Notes: generated by a model not told the origin, from the letters alone. DNA of 56,715 bases from Thermoplasmatota archaeon (GCA_023484105.1 JAMDBD010000029.1:1-56715), one strand, 5' to 3'. Numbered from the stretch's first letter, positions 7,242 through 17,388 are shown. Program-made: numbers and translations.

Positions 7242-8226
7242 GAGCAGTGAGTGCCTGTTCCAGAGATGGCTTATCAGATGTGAAGCAGAGCCTGAAGCGC
7301 CCCTCCTCCCCAAAGTAGGCCCCTGGGACCAGCAGAACACCACTATCCTCAAATATCCTTGTGCAGAGAGAGACTGAATCAATCTTCATACTGTATTCCG
7401 GAAAGCAGAATGCTGTCTCCGTTGAGAGTTTTGCACTCAGATTGTTTTCTTCGAGGAATTCAGAAACAAGCTTGGCGTTTTCCCTTATCACGGATCTGTT
7501 CATTTCTGCTATCCTACTTTCCTGACCCAATATCAGCGAAGAGACATACATGCTGTAAGCTGAAGTTCCGTTGGTCGTCAGATCGCTAAATTTTTTATAT
7601 CTTTCAATGTTCGCTGAAGACGATATCAGCCAGCCAACCCTTGTTTCAGATGCCCCAAACAATTTCGACATTGTTCCTGCAAAGGTCACGTTGAAATCAT
7701 TCGGTGGAAGCTTATCTGACAGGGTGTAATGCGCAAATGTCTCATCTATGAATATTTCTCTGAAGTCGCTGTACTGGGCCGGATCAACCTTAACCCCGGT
7801 TGGGTTGTTAGGAGTTGTGAATGCAACCGCGCCATCGAAATTTGCCGGGAGTGCCCCTGCTATTATCCCTCTGGTGAAAATTTCCTTCCCAGCTAGCTGA
7901 GCCACCCTGAAAAAAGGTTCGTATTCAGGGGAGTGGACCAGGACCCTTCTGCTCTTCAGAGACATGATTGCTATGTATATTGCCTCAGTACCACCAACAG
8001 TTGGAATTACATTATCAGGGTCCACAGAATATCTTTTCGACAGTTTATTCACCAGCTCTTCCTCACCGTCTATTCCGGAATTCAGATATTCCGTGAAGTT
8101 CAGTAGATTCAGTTTTAGATAGTTTGGAAATGGAAATGCACTTTTGCTCAGATCGTATCTTGCATCGGAATGAGAATCCAGCCATTCGAAAGTCCTTATT
8201 GCCCATGGAAAATTTTCATCATTCAT
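7204..8226 (-). CDS. class I/II pyridoxal-phosphate aminotransferase
   Basis: 340 residues, short for the fold-type I family. Landmarks: VIPTVGGTEAIYIAI (cofactor phosphate region), TTPNNPTGV (substrate and cofactor Asn), FIDETFAHYTL (Asp and Tyr that contact the ring), TMSKLFGASETRVGW with the Schiff-base Lys and the carboxylate-binding Arg near the C-terminus (RFRLCFTS). It resembles histidinol-phosphate or aspartate aminotransferases, but the substrate cannot be read from sequence. The ATG at 8226 lies about 29 nt from a TATA box shared with the divergent mdh gene. Confidence 0.87.
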   Translation of the reverse strand: MNDENFPWAIRTFEWLDSHSDARYDLSKSAFPFPNYLKLNLLNFTEYLNSGIDGEEELVNKLSKRYSVDPDNVIPTVGGTEAIYIAIMSLKSRRVLVHSPEYEPFFRVAQLAGKEIFTRGIIAGALPANFDGAVAFTTPNNPTGVKVDPAQYSDFREIFIDETFAHYTLSDKLPPNDFNVTFAGTMSKLFGASETRVGWLISSSANIERYKKFSDLTTNGTSAYSMYVSSLILGQESRIAEMNRSVIRENAKLVSEFLEENNLSAKLSTETAFCFPEYSMKIDSVSLCTRIFEDSGVLLVPGAYFGEEGRFRLCFTSDKPSLEQALTALSGSLSKLRHIY

Positions 8227-8248
8227 GATCAGTACCCAATCTGTCAGG

Positions 8249-8262
8249 GGAATATATAATAG
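8249..8262. promoter_or_regulatory. shared TATA element between aminotransferase and mdh
   Basis: The palindromic tatata at 8253-8258 is the only TATA-like element in the 56-nt gap. The minus-strand ATG (8226) is about 29 nt to its left and the plus-strand ATG (8283) about 28 nt to its right. Both would then be leaderless and both promoters would use the same TBP site. Confidence 0.5.
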
Positions 8263-8282
8263 GGTTTTTGTAATGCCTGTAT

Positions 8283-9251
8283 ATGGCTAGATCGAAGATC
8301 TCTGTTATAGGTGCAGGCAACGTAGGAGCAACTGTGGCACAGTTTCTGGTTACAAAGGATCTTGGCGATGTGTATCTCTTTGATGTTGTAGAAGGAATTC
8401 CTGAGGGAAAGGCTCTCGACATTTATGAGGGTACACCGCACTGGGATGTTGATTCAAAAATTTTCGGTTTCACAACAAAAACACCTGACGTTTACAAGAA
8501 CCTTGAGAATTCAGACGTTATTGTTGTAACCGCCGGACTTGCCAGAAAGCCTGGAATGAGCAGGGATGATCTGCTGGGAAAGAACATCGAGATCATAGCA
8601 GATGTAGCAAAGAACATTGCCAGATATTCCCCTGAGTCAAGAATTATAGTAGTTACCAACCCTGCAGATATAATGGCATATGCTTTCTACAAGGTTTCAG
8701 GAATTAAGCCAGAGAGGATTCTTGGATTGGGCGGATCGCTGGACAGTGCCAGGTTCCGCACATTCATAGCCATGGAGCTTGGGGTATCTGTAGAGGACGT
8801 GAATGCTTTTGTCATAGGCGGGCATGGAGACGACATGGTTCCATTCATAAGATATTCCAGTGTTGGAGGCATACCCATTGAAAAACTGATTCCGAAGGAG
8901 AGAATAGACGAAATTGTCAAGAGGACGAGATTCGGTGGCGGGGAAATAGTGAATTTTCTTAAAACAGGCAGTGCCTATTACGCTCCGGGAATATCAATCA
9001 CTGCAATGGTGGAATCAATAATAAGGGACAAGAAGAGGGTGATTCCAAGCGCTGCGTTTCTAAGCGGAAAGCATGCTGAACACTACGGAGTTTCCGGCCT
9101 GTTCATAGGCGTTCCAGTCAGGATAGGCAAAGACGGTGCAGAGACTATATATGACATTGATTTCCAGAAGGACGAACTGGATCTCTGGAAAAAAACCGTA
9201 TCTTCCGTTAAGAACAGCTGCGAGACAGTTGACAGAATACTCAAGCAATGA
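8283..9251 (+). CDS. mdh: malate dehydrogenase (LDH-like)
   Basis: 322 residues. The NAD site VIGAGNVGATVAQFL is followed by LFDVVEG, where the Asp at the end of the second strand favours NAD. Substrate residues appear in GLARKPGMSRDDLLGKN (mobile loop arginines), VTNPADIMAYAF and the catalytic His in IGGHGDDMVPF. It interconverts malate and oxaloacetate in the tricarboxylic cycle. The arginine in the GLARKPGMSR loop supports malate rather than lactate as substrate. It is a single-gene unit. Confidence 0.95.
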   Translation: MARSKISVIGAGNVGATVAQFLVTKDLGDVYLFDVVEGIPEGKALDIYEGTPHWDVDSKIFGFTTKTPDVYKNLENSDVIVVTAGLARKPGMSRDDLLGKNIEIIADVAKNIARYSPESRIIVVTNPADIMAYAFYKVSGIKPERILGLGGSLDSARFRTFIAMELGVSVEDVNAFVIGGHGDDMVPFIRYSSVGGIPIEKLIPKERIDEIVKRTRFGGGEIVNFLKTGSAYYAPGISITAMVESIIRDKKRVIPSAAFLSGKHAEHYGVSGLFIGVPVRIGKDGAETIYDIDFQKDELDLWKKTVSSVKNSCETVDRILKQ

Positions 9252-9326
9252 TTCACTCCTGCTAATGTTCCTGCAGGCTCACCCTGAGGAACTCCTCATG
9301 CAGGCCTGTGGAAATGCCATTTCCTT

Positions 9327-10046
9327 CTATTTTTTGTTTTCCTTTATCCATTCTGCGTAGAAGTCTGGATAGCTGTCATAGCTCAACGGATCTGCAATGC
9401 CGGCCTCCATGAAACCTTGCAATCTCAGCAGACACGAATCGCATCTTCCGCAGGCATTCTCCCCGCCTCTGTAGCATGACCAGGTAAGTTCGTAAGGCGT
9501 GCCAAGCCCATTCCCTTTTCTTATGATCTCCCTCTTTGGAAGGTATTGCAGCGGAGCCTCCAGCGTGATTTCTGTGTCCAACCCCCTTCTTATTGCAGTT
9601 TCCATGCTGGCAATAAATCCAGGCCTGCAATCCGGATAACCGGAGTAATCAACTGAATTGACGCCTATTGCAATTCTCTCTGCCCCATTTGAGTAAGCAT
9701 ACGACGCAGCTATGGAGAGAAATATCAGATTCCTTGCTGGTACAAAGGTTGATGGCACTGTATTCATTTCTTCGATGGATCTGGAAGGGATCTCACCATC
9801 GCCCAGAAGTGCGCTCGATGCCACTGACAGGTCCATGCGCACAAGCCTATCCTTCAGCCCAAAGTGCCTGCAGATCTCAGAGACACTCCTTATCTCTCTG
9901 GAATGCGTCTGGCCGTAATAGAAGGATATGGGCAGAACCTCATAACCTCCCCTGACGTAATATGATAAGAGAGTTGTAGAATCTAGACCCCCGGAAAAGA
10001 GAACCACTATTCTTTTATTGCCTGTTTCTGATCTCATGGCATGCAC
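9327..10046 (-). CDS. queC: 7-cyano-7-deazaguanine synthase QueC
   Basis: 239 residues. The PP-loop VVLFSGGLDSTTLL binds ATP, and the C-terminal zinc knuckle is CYRGGENACGRCDSC with four cysteines. It converts 7-carboxy-7-deazaguanine to preQ0, the precursor of archaeosine in archaeal tRNA. The start overlaps the end of queD by 32 nt (23 nt if the ATG at 10037 is used), so translation is probably coupled. QueE and the tRNA transglycosylase are not in this window. Confidence 0.95.
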   Translation of the reverse strand: MHAMRSETGNKRIVVLFSGGLDSTTLLSYYVRGGYEVLPISFYYGQTHSREIRSVSEICRHFGLKDRLVRMDLSVASSALLGDGEIPSRSIEEMNTVPSTFVPARNLIFLSIAASYAYSNGAERIAIGVNSVDYSGYPDCRPGFIASMETAIRRGLDTEITLEAPLQYLPKREIIRKGNGLGTPYELTWSCYRGGENACGRCDSCLLRLQGFMEAGIADPLSYDSYPDFYAEWIKENKK

Positions 10047-10491
10047 CCATGCCAGGTCCCTCGTCCACGCAGACCTGAATCTTTTCTATACTCTGATTTT
10101 CTGCAACCCTCTTCTGAAGTTCCGTTGCTATATATTTGGACAGTTCCTCGCTGGAGCTGCTCGGGGCAGGAAGATGAAAGGTGTCAGAATCGCTAACCCT
10201 GATCTCCTTTTCCAGGTATTTCACGGTGCAGACTCCGTCCTTCACCGATACGTTTGCCGTTCCTGATGAATCAGGAACAATGATCCTGTGATCCATCGGC
10301 TTCACTATGATCTTCAACAGTTGAATTAGTTCAAGATAATCTATAATAAATTCATTTTCGGGCTCTCCAAATACTCTTGCCCTGACGAAATAGTCATGAC
10401 CGTGCAGCCTCGAGCACTTATCGTGGGAAGGGATGAAATGTGCTGCTGAAAACCTGATATCGGTCTTCCATCCATCTACCTCAAGAAACAT
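10015..10491 (-). CDS. queD: 6-carboxytetrahydropterin synthase QueD (PTPS family)
   Basis: 158 residues. The zinc-binding histidines are in FSAAHFIPSHDKC and LHGHDYFV; the catalytic Cys is in KCSRLHGH. IIDYLELIQLLK and PMDHRIIV match the family core, and the C-terminal VCVDEGPGMGACHE carries the pterin-binding Glu. It makes carboxytetrahydropterin from dihydroneopterin triphosphate. It is first in a two-gene queD-queC unit for the archaeosine pathway. Confidence 0.93.
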   Translation of the reverse strand: MFLEVDGWKTDIRFSAAHFIPSHDKCSRLHGHDYFVRARVFGEPENEFIIDYLELIQLLKIIVKPMDHRIIVPDSSGTANVSVKDGVCTVKYLEKEIRVSDSDTFHLPAPSSSSEELSKYIATELQKRVAENQSIEKIQVCVDEGPGMGACHEIRNRQ

Positions 10492-10984
10492 AAAGGTGTA
10501 TTGCCGCCTGATATTTTAGGTTACCAGACCTTCGCTGGATTTGACAATACGCCTTTCCATGTCGGGGATGAGCATTGGATTTCACAGAATAGTGCTGTAG
10601 CATGCGGATCCCTTGTACAAGTTATTTCCGATATTATCCGTTTTAAGGGACACTTCCAGGATCATGCCGTCAGGTTTCAGGTTATGTTGACTGCAGGTTC
10701 CGATTTCAAATCTCTTGTGCCTTTATTCTCCACTTTCATCTTAATTTTGCTGAATCTCAAGGACAGTACCGTAATATTTTCCAACTGTCATGTTGAGAAG
10801 CTTATCTGGCTATATGAAATAAGCCTGAAAAAACAGCACAAACCCATTTTATAGAATTTGATATGATTCTGCCATCATTGAGTCTTCCAGATCATGTTGC
10901 CGGTACCGGCTCAGAATTTCATTCTTCATTTGCAACCGCCGCACACGTAATGCTGTCTCTTTATGTGAAAACACTGACCGGGAA
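10492..10984. other. intergenic stretch without a confident gene
   Basis: This stretch of about 490 nt separates queD from the hemerythrin gene. The plus strand has a 117-codon open frame (10501-10854) with a TTG start, no promoter and no recognisable family. On the minus strand a register from 10929 to 10516 gives protein-like segments but has five stops, no better than chance. It may be a worn-out gene; I cannot support a call. Confidence 0.4.
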
Positions 10985-11016
10985 AGATTTAATCCGACTC
11001 ATGAATACATAATTTC

Positions 11017-11472
11017 ATGACCGGAATCTCAGCGGAACTTGAGATGGATCACGAACTTGAGAGGCAGGTTCTGACACGTATAATTAAAGAGGCAGAAAAC
11101 GGAAACTATGACGCGGATTCCTTTGAAGAATTCAGGAGTGGTCTTCTGCGCCACATATATCTTGAGGAGGAGATCGTCTTCCCCGCGGTATTAAAAAATT
11201 CTCCGGAACTTAGGGGCCAGATTGCAGGGCTTGAGATGGAACACGCATCAGTTGCCATGATTATGGGGAAAATCGCCGATGAAATTCAGACAGGCAATAT
11301 TATTAAAAGCCGCAAATACCTTGACGAGATTGAAAGAATACTTGCAGTTCACAATTCAGTGGAATCATCCGGCGTATATCTGAAAATTCCCGATAATATT
11401 TCCATGGATATACACTCGGTGGTGATCCCAGAGGGATGGGTGTGCAGGAAGTTAAGAAAGAGCAGAGTGTAA
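11017..11472 (+). CDS. hemerythrin-like HHE cation-binding protein
   Basis: 151 residues, a four-helix bundle with di-iron ligand candidates in each helix: MDHELE, RHIYLEEEIVFP, MEHASVAMIMG and HNSVESSGVY. HHE proteins bind oxygen, or take part in iron handling and in nitric-oxide or oxidative-stress responses; the role here is not defined. A TATA-like agatttaat (about 10986-10993) lies 25-30 nt before the ATG, so the mRNA is probably leaderless and monocistronic. Confidence 0.88.
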   Translation: MTGISAELEMDHELERQVLTRIIKEAENGNYDADSFEEFRSGLLRHIYLEEEIVFPAVLKNSPELRGQIAGLEMEHASVAMIMGKIADEIQTGNIIKSRKYLDEIERILAVHNSVESSGVYLKIPDNISMDIHSVVIPEGWVCRKLRKSRV

Positions 11473-11536
11473 TTCTGAAATCTCGTTAATTTTGATTTTT
11501 TGAAATATTTTATAAAGAAATAGCCAATAATGTTCC

Positions 11537-12439
11537 ATGGATGGAAACAGGCTCAGGCGTACTATAATTTCAGTAACACTGATCATCATTGCACTAGCCT
11601 TTGTTTTCATAGGCTTCTACTTGATGAACCTTTACCTGAAAATAATTCCAGGAAACTTCGAGCGCTTCATCTACGCAGGGATCGTCGCCCTGTTCATCTT
11701 TATCTTAATCAGGATAATAGTCCATAGCCTTGAAAAATACCTCTCCAGATACATTTCGCCCTCAAGGGCAAGACCTCTGATATTTATCATTTCGCTGGTC
11801 GGATATTTCATACTATCCATTGCTGTTTTCGCCTCTCTCGGAATAGATGTTTCTTCCATAATTCTCGGGAGCACGTTTCTCTCCCTGATACTTGGGCTTG
11901 CATCACAGAATGTCCTGAGCAACATCTTTGGCGGCCTTATGGTGGTATTTGCCAAACCGTTCGTTGAGGGGGATCAGGTGGCCATAAACACCTGGCAGTT
12001 TGGAATGATGCTCTCTAGTTATCCCCCCAAATACTTTTCCAGAGATGAGATAAGACCAACATACAGAGGAAAGGTCTCGAGAATAGATCTCCTGTATACA
12101 AGCATTAGGGATCATTCTGGAAAAATAATCAAGATACCAAATTCAATCTTAGTTCAGGGAGCTATAGAGAAGATGACCCCGACGCATACCGTAAGGGCAA
12201 GATACGAAATACCCAAATACATCTCTTTTCAGAAGCTGGAACCAGAGCTCGTTGAAGAGATTTCAAAGATTGAAGGATCTAAGGGCTCCGTTAAAATTCT
12301 TATCGACGAGACTGCAATGAACAGCTACGTTATAACAGTTGATTCAGAATTCCTGACAGATTCCCCGGATGAAAAGAGGAGCGAGATGCTGAAGCTTATT
12401 ATGGAAAAGGTAGAGCCTTTGAAGACAAAGGCTAACTGA
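11537..12439 (+). CDS. mscS: MscS-family small mechanosensitive channel
   Basis: 300 residues with four hydrophobic helices (about residues 8-35, 42-63, 78-102 and 105-140). The pore helix is followed by the family signature GLMVVFAKPFVEGDQVAI and the beta domain with RIDLLYTSIRDHSGKIIKIPNS. These channels open under hypo-osmotic tension. A TATA-like tttataaa (11509-11516) lies about 25 nt before the ATG. The gene converges on fusA with a gap of 4 nt. Confidence 0.92.
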   Translation: MDGNRLRRTIISVTLIIIALAFVFIGFYLMNLYLKIIPGNFERFIYAGIVALFIFILIRIIVHSLEKYLSRYISPSRARPLIFIISLVGYFILSIAVFASLGIDVSSIILGSTFLSLILGLASQNVLSNIFGGLMVVFAKPFVEGDQVAINTWQFGMMLSSYPPKYFSRDEIRPTYRGKVSRIDLLYTSIRDHSGKIIKIPNSILVQGAIEKMTPTHTVRARYEIPKYISFQKLEPELVEEISKIEGSKGSVKILIDETAMNSYVITVDSEFLTDSPDEKRSEMLKLIMEKVEPLKTKAN

Positions 12440-12443
12440 CAGA

Positions 12444-14645
12444 TCAGAGCGTGGCGTAGTACGCCTCATCATACGGTTCAGGTCTCAGTCCCTTTCTCTC
12501 CCTTATTTTTGTCACTACCTCAGGCTGTAATTCAGGAGGTACACGCTGATATCCGGCATTCTCTGAACTCCATAGAACCTTTCCACCGGTTGCTCCCCTT
12601 ATAGCGGACGCAAAACCAAACATTCCAGCTACAGGAACCCTTGCAACGATGATCATCTCGTCTCCGTCCTGGTTCATATCCTCCACTATGCCCCTCCTCT
12701 GCTGGATCTCATTGGTTACTGATCCCATTATTTCAATCGGGACGTTAATGTAGACCTTCTGAACAGGTTCCATCAGTACCCTCTTGGCCTGGCACATTGC
12801 ACCGTAGAGAGAGTTTCTTCCCGCAGGAATGACCTGGGCAGGACCCCTGTGTATGCTGTCCTCATGGAGTTTCGCATCAACAAGAGAGGCCTTTATTCCG
12901 TAAACGTGCTCATTGGCCAATGGCCCACGGTTCATTACCTCCTTGAATGACTCCACGAGAAGCTCCATTGTCTCATCAAGGTACTGAATACCTTTGGTGA
13001 TGTCTGTCATGAGGTTCATTCCTTCCACTGCAACCAGACCGCGTGCTTCCTCTCTTGTAAGCCCTGCGTTCTGCAAAACCTCTATAACCGATTTCTTATC
13101 CTTGAACTTGGTTCCCTGTGGAATCTTTCCCTCCTTAATCAGACTGACAACCTCTTCCGGGAGAGGTTCAACAGTGAAGTAGAATCTGTTATGCTTGTTC
13201 GGGGATTTTCCTTCGAACGGTCCTCCCTTCCTTTCCACGGTTTCCCTGTAAACCACTATCGGATCAGAAGTGGTTACCTCAACCTTATAATCGTTTCTGA
13301 TTCTATAAAGCGTAACTTCAAGATGCAGTTCTCCCATACCGGATATGAGGTGTTCCCCAGTCTCCTGATTTATATCAACCTCAATTGACGGATCAGCCTT
13401 TGACACATTTCTGAGAACATCAATGAGCTTTGGAAGATCAGCGGTGTGTTTTGCCTCTATTGCAAGAGTCACCACAGGATCTGTATAGTGCACCATTGGC
13501 TCAAATGGCTCCATGACTTCAGAGGAGACTGTAGAGCCTGCAATAGCGCCTTTCAAACCTATCATGGCAGCTATGTTGCCTGCAGAGATCTGATCGATCT
13601 GTATTCTGTCAGGACCCACCATCATAGAAAGAACCTGGATCTTAACCTTCTGATTCCCACCTCCACTGACATAAACTTCCGATCCCTTTCGCAAAGTCCC
13701 GCTGAACAACCTTCCAACGGAAACTTCTCCGGCGTGCGGATCTATTATTATCTTGGTGATCATCATACTCACAGGACCGTTTGGATCGCACGAGGTCATT
13801 GCCTTTCCAACCACGGATTGAAGATCCCCTTTCCATATCTGTTCTATCCTGTAAGCCTGGGCCTGCTTCGGATTCGGTAAATGCTTGATTACCATGTCGA
13901 GAATTACCTTGTGAAGCTGGCTCTTCTTTGCGAGCTCCTTCTGTTTCTGATCCCTGACCATCTCCACGATATCTTTGAATGATATCTTGTTTGTGGCCAT
14001 AGACATTGATGATATTGCCCAGTTGTTGAATGCTGACCCGAAAGCCACTGTACCGTTCTGTACGTTCACCTTCCAGCTCTCGGAAAATTCCTTCGGCGCA
14101 TTCTTCTGTATCAGCCTGTTGAGTTCGGTGATTATCTTGACGAAGCGCTTCTGCATCTCGTCAACGTTCAGCTTGAGCTCATTTATAAGCCTGTCAACCT
14201 TATTAATAAAGAGAACAGGATGGACACGCTCCCTAAGAGCCTGCTTTATCACAGTTTCAGTCTGTGGCATTATACCCTCAACGGAATCCACCACTATGAT
14301 CACACCATCCACTGCTCTCATGGCCCTTGTAACATCTCCCCCAAAGTCCACATGGCCTGGTGTGTCGATCAGATTTATAAGGAAATCCTTCCCTTCATGC
14401 GAGTGTACCATCGATGCAACAGCTGCATTGATGGTTATTCCCCTTGCCTGCTCCTGCTCATCATAGTCAAGCATCAGCTGTTTGCCTGCAAGGTCTTCGC
14501 TCATCATCCCGGCTCCTGCAATCAGGTTGTCGCTCAGCGTTGTCTTTCCATGATCTATATGAGCTGCAATTCCTATATTTCTTATTCTTTCAAAATCCTG
14601 CATTATAGAAATTGCTTTGTTTATATTGTCTTCTTTTCGCCCCAT
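12444..14645 (-). CDS. fusA: translation elongation factor EF-2
   Basis: 733 residues, full length. G1 is AAHIDHGKTT, G3 DTPGHVDFGG, G4 NKVD, and the diphthamide loop SIHRGPAQVIPA carries the His that is modified in archaea and eukaryotes. It drives ribosomal translocation with GTP. It follows the S10 gene by 22 nt, giving the order EF-1alpha, S10, EF-2 on the minus strand, an archaeal version of the str group. Confidence 0.98.
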   Translation of the reverse strand: MGRKEDNINKAISIMQDFERIRNIGIAAHIDHGKTTLSDNLIAGAGMMSEDLAGKQLMLDYDEQEQARGITINAAVASMVHSHEGKDFLINLIDTPGHVDFGGDVTRAMRAVDGVIIVVDSVEGIMPQTETVIKQALRERVHPVLFINKVDRLINELKLNVDEMQKRFVKIITELNRLIQKNAPKEFSESWKVNVQNGTVAFGSAFNNWAISSMSMATNKISFKDIVEMVRDQKQKELAKKSQLHKVILDMVIKHLPNPKQAQAYRIEQIWKGDLQSVVGKAMTSCDPNGPVSMMITKIIIDPHAGEVSVGRLFSGTLRKGSEVYVSGGGNQKVKIQVLSMMVGPDRIQIDQISAGNIAAMIGLKGAIAGSTVSSEVMEPFEPMVHYTDPVVTLAIEAKHTADLPKLIDVLRNVSKADPSIEVDINQETGEHLISGMGELHLEVTLYRIRNDYKVEVTTSDPIVVYRETVERKGGPFEGKSPNKHNRFYFTVEPLPEEVVSLIKEGKIPQGTKFKDKKSVIEVLQNAGLTREEARGLVAVEGMNLMTDITKGIQYLDETMELLVESFKEVMNRGPLANEHVYGIKASLVDAKLHEDSIHRGPAQVIPAGRNSLYGAMCQAKRVLMEPVQKVYINVPIEIMGSVTNEIQQRRGIVEDMNQDGDEMIIVARVPVAGMFGFASAIRGATGGKVLWSSENAGYQRVPPELQPEVVTKIRERKGLRPEPYDEAYYATL

Positions 14646-14667
14646 AAAAAGTCCCTGCTATACCTGT

Positions 14668-14982
14668 TCAGCTCTTGATCTGAATCTCTATCTGGACACC
14701 GTCCGGTATGGGTATTCTCATAAGCTGCCTGATCGTTCTCTCATCTGCATCCACGTCTATTAATCTCTTATGAACACGCATCTCCCATCTGTCCCATGTC
14801 GGAGAACCCTCACCGTCTGGGCTTTTCCTTACAGGAACAACAAGCCTTCTGGTGGGAAGAGGAACGGGACCGTGAATCTCTACACCAGTCCTCTGGGCAA
14901 TTCCCCTGATCTCATCACACACAGAATCCACAACCTTGTGTTCGGTTCCGCTGAGAGATATCCGTGCTCTGTATGAAGCCAT
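14668..14982 (-). CDS. rps10: 30S ribosomal protein S10
   Basis: 104 residues. Family features are [20 protein letters not shown], the loop [22 protein letters not shown] and the C-terminal [12 protein letters not shown]. It starts 4 nt after the EF-1alpha stop with an agtgat Shine-Dalgarno-like stretch, so it is translated from the EF-1alpha mRNA. Confidence 0.98.
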   Translation of the reverse strand: MASYRARISLSGTEHKVVDSVCDEIRGIAQRTGVEIHGPVPLPTRRLVVPVRKSPDGEGSPTWDRWEMRVHKRLIDVDADERTIRQLMRIPIPDGVQIEIQIKS

Positions 14983-14986
14983 AAGA

Positions 14987-16261
14987 TCACTTCTTCTCTA
15001 CTTCGATGCACTGACCGGCGGCAACGGTCTGTCCCATATCCCTGATGGCAAACCTGCCCATTTCGGGGATGTCCGATGCCTTCTCCAGAACGATTGGCCT
15101 GTCCGGCACTACCTTTACCACTGCAATGTCACCGGTCTTTATGTAATCCGGCTTTTCTTGAAGAACGGTGCCGTCCTTTGGATTAATTGTCCTGAGTATC
15201 TCCTCAAAGCGGCAAGCCACCTGAGCTGTGTGAACGTGGAAGACCGGTTTGTATCCGTTTGCTATCACACTTGGATGGTTCAGTATGACTATTCTCGCCG
15301 TAAAGGATTTAACAACAGTAGGCGGATTTGTCAGGTGACCGCAGACATCTCCTCTCTTTATGTCGTTCTTTGCAATGCCCCTAACGTTGAATCCCACATT
15401 ATCACCAGGCTCAGCCTGATTCATTGCCTCGTGGTGCATTTCAATGGTCTTGACTTCTCCCTGTTTGTCAGCTGGAAGAAAGATAACCTTGTCTCCAACC
15501 TTCAGGATACCTGTCTCCACTCTGCCTACTGGAACTGTACCTATTCCCGTAATTGAATAAACATCCTGAATTGGCAGCCTCAGAGGCTTATCAACCGGTT
15601 TCTCCGGGACTTTCAGGGCATCAAGTGCCTGCAGAAGAGTTGGACCGCTGTACCATTTCATGTTTTCGCTTGGCTTGGTGATATTGTCTCCCTTGTAACC
15701 ACTGATGGGTATTATAGGGATATCCTTGTAGCCAATTGAGAGCAGAAACTTCTCAACTTCAGCCTTCATCTGCTTGAATCTCTGTTCACTGTATGGGGGC
15801 TGTGTTGAGTCCATCTTGTTTGCAGCCACTATAAGCTGCTTGACACCCATTGTCCTGGCAAGGAAGCCGTGCTCTCTTGTCTGGGCCATTATGCCCTCTC
15901 CTTCCTTAAAAGATATGACGAGAATCGCTGCATCGGCCTGGCTGGTTCCCGTGATCATGTTCTTGACAAAGTCCCTGTGGCCTGGAGCATCTATGATTGT
16001 AAAGTAATACTTGTCAGTCTCGAACTTCTTGTGGTTAAGATCTATGGTGACCCCACGTTCCCTTTCCTCCTTCAGCCTGTCCATGACCCAGGCAAATTCA
16101 AAGGTCGCCTTTCCCTTTTCAGTTGCCTGCTTCTTGTACTCCTCAATGATGTGTGGAGGTACCTCTCCATGTTCAAACATAAGTCTCCCTACGAGGGTGG
16201 ACTTTCCATGATCAACATGCCCTATGGTTATCAGGTTTATGTGTGGTTTCTGAGTTGCCAT
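14987..16261 (-). CDS. tuf: translation elongation factor EF-1alpha
   Basis: 424 residues. GTPase motifs: [23 protein letters not shown] and AANKMD. The C-terminal barrel domains end with [18 protein letters not shown]. It delivers aminoacyl-tRNA to the ribosome. The ATG at 16259-16261 is preferred over a GTG at 16270 because cggtga lies just before it. A TATA-like ttatatca is centred near 16306, giving a leader of about 20 nt. It is the first gene of the tuf-rps10-fusA unit. Confidence 0.98.
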   Translation of the reverse strand: MATQKPHINLITIGHVDHGKSTLVGRLMFEHGEVPPHIIEEYKKQATEKGKATFEFAWVMDRLKEERERGVTIDLNHKKFETDKYYFTIIDAPGHRDFVKNMITGTSQADAAILVISFKEGEGIMAQTREHGFLARTMGVKQLIVAANKMDSTQPPYSEQRFKQMKAEVEKFLLSIGYKDIPIIPISGYKGDNITKPSENMKWYSGPTLLQALDALKVPEKPVDKPLRLPIQDVYSITGIGTVPVGRVETGILKVGDKVIFLPADKQGEVKTIEMHHEAMNQAEPGDNVGFNVRGIAKNDIKRGDVCGHLTNPPTVVKSFTARIVILNHPSVIANGYKPVFHVHTAQVACRFEEILRTINPKDGTVLQEKPDYIKTGDIAVVKVVPDRPIVLEKASDIPEMGRFAIRDMGQTVAAGQCIEVEKK

Positions 16262-16473
16262 TAATTTCACCGTAGTTTAATGCGGCATGGCAATTCATAC
16301 CTGATATAAGGATTTTCTTAAAATTAGGGAATATAATATACGTATCAGTATATAATTGCGGTCCCTTTTCACGAGCACTAGGCTTGCTGTAATGCTGCCA
16401 CTGCTAAGCACCGCAGTGAGATAATAACTGTTGGGCTAATAAAGTTGTTAAGCTTATTTCGCATATACCGGAT

Positions 16474-17388
16474 ATGGATATGCAAAGGCAGATTCTGGAA
16501 CTGAAGGAGCAGGTCCTTTCCAGGGAGTCTCTTCCTGTGGACATTTCAAGATATGACAGCATTGTTGTGGCGGGGATGGGTGGATCAGGTGTCACTTCCC
16601 TGATACTCTCAGATCTATACCAGGAGAAACCAGTTTTTTCAGTGATGGGATACGACCTTCCAAAATTCGTTGATAAGAAGTCTCTCTTTATTGCAGTTAG
16701 CTACTCAGGCAATACGGAAGAGACCCTCAGCTGCTTCGAACAGGCCTTGGAGAGAGGATGCGATGCTGTAGCGATAACGTCAGGAGGAAAACTTGCAGAA
16801 AGGTGCAGTGATAGAATCATGGTACCCGCAGGCATTCAGCCGAGATCGGCACTGGGTTACATGGTGATGCCACTGATCAACACGTTCCTTGGGCTCACTG
16901 ATGCTGACAGAAAAAGAATATCTGACGCAATAGCCGGGATGTTCCGGAGAGAGAATGAGATCAGGACCCACGCACGCAGGATAGTTGAAAGGAAGATGCT
17001 TCCGGTTTTTATTGGTGACACCTCCTCGAGAGGAGTTGTGACCAGATGGAGAACCCAGATCAACGAAAATTCCAAGCTGATTGCATATTCATGTTTTCTT
17101 CCTGAGGCGAATCATAATGATACAGTATGGATGGCTAACCGTTCATGGCCTGAAAAGGATATCACGGTGCTCTCCGGCGGAGAACCCAGAATAGAAAAGA
17201 GGATTCGGGCAATGGAGAAGCTGACCGGCCTGACTTTCAACCGTATCTCTCATTCCGGTGGAGTTCTTGAGAGGAACTTCGCATGGATTGCTTATGGAGA
17301 TATGCTTTCCTACCACATTGCGGTTGAGAGGGGCGTTGATCCGGAAGACGTTTCTGTTCTCACAAGGCTGAAGAATGAAATTGCCTAA
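16474..17388 (+). CDS. pgi/pmi: bifunctional phosphoglucose/phosphomannose isomerase
   Basis: 304 residues, two SIS sugar-isomerase domains. The first has VVAGMGGSGVTSLI and FIAVSYSGNTEETLSC (phosphate loop); the second has LPEANHND, with the base Glu, and ends in VERGVDPEDVSVLTRLK. This short PGI/PMI type is typical of Thermoplasma and crenarchaea and makes fructose 6-phosphate from glucose 6-phosphate or mannose 6-phosphate, linking gluconeogenesis to sugar nucleotide supply. A cttattt element about 20-25 nt upstream could be the TATA box. It overlaps the convergent rqcH gene by 4 nt. Confidence 0.95.
   Translation: MDMQRQILELKEQVLSRESLPVDISRYDSIVVAGMGGSGVTSLILSDLYQEKPVFSVMGYDLPKFVDKKSLFIAVSYSGNTEETLSCFEQALERGCDAVAITSGGKLAERCSDRIMVPAGIQPRSALGYMVMPLINTFLGLTDADRKRISDAIAGMFRRENEIRTHARRIVERKMLPVFIGDTSSRGVVTRWRTQINENSKLIAYSCFLPEANHNDTVWMANRSWPEKDITVLSGGEPRIEKRIRAMEKLTGLTFNRISHSGGVLERNFAWIAYGDMLSYHIAVERGVDPEDVSVLTRLKNEIA

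Noticed and set aside
10501-10929. Possible genes between queD and the hemerythrin gene, on either strand
   Set aside because: The plus-strand frame lacks a promoter, ATG and family; the minus-strand register has five stops in 138 codons, about what chance gives.
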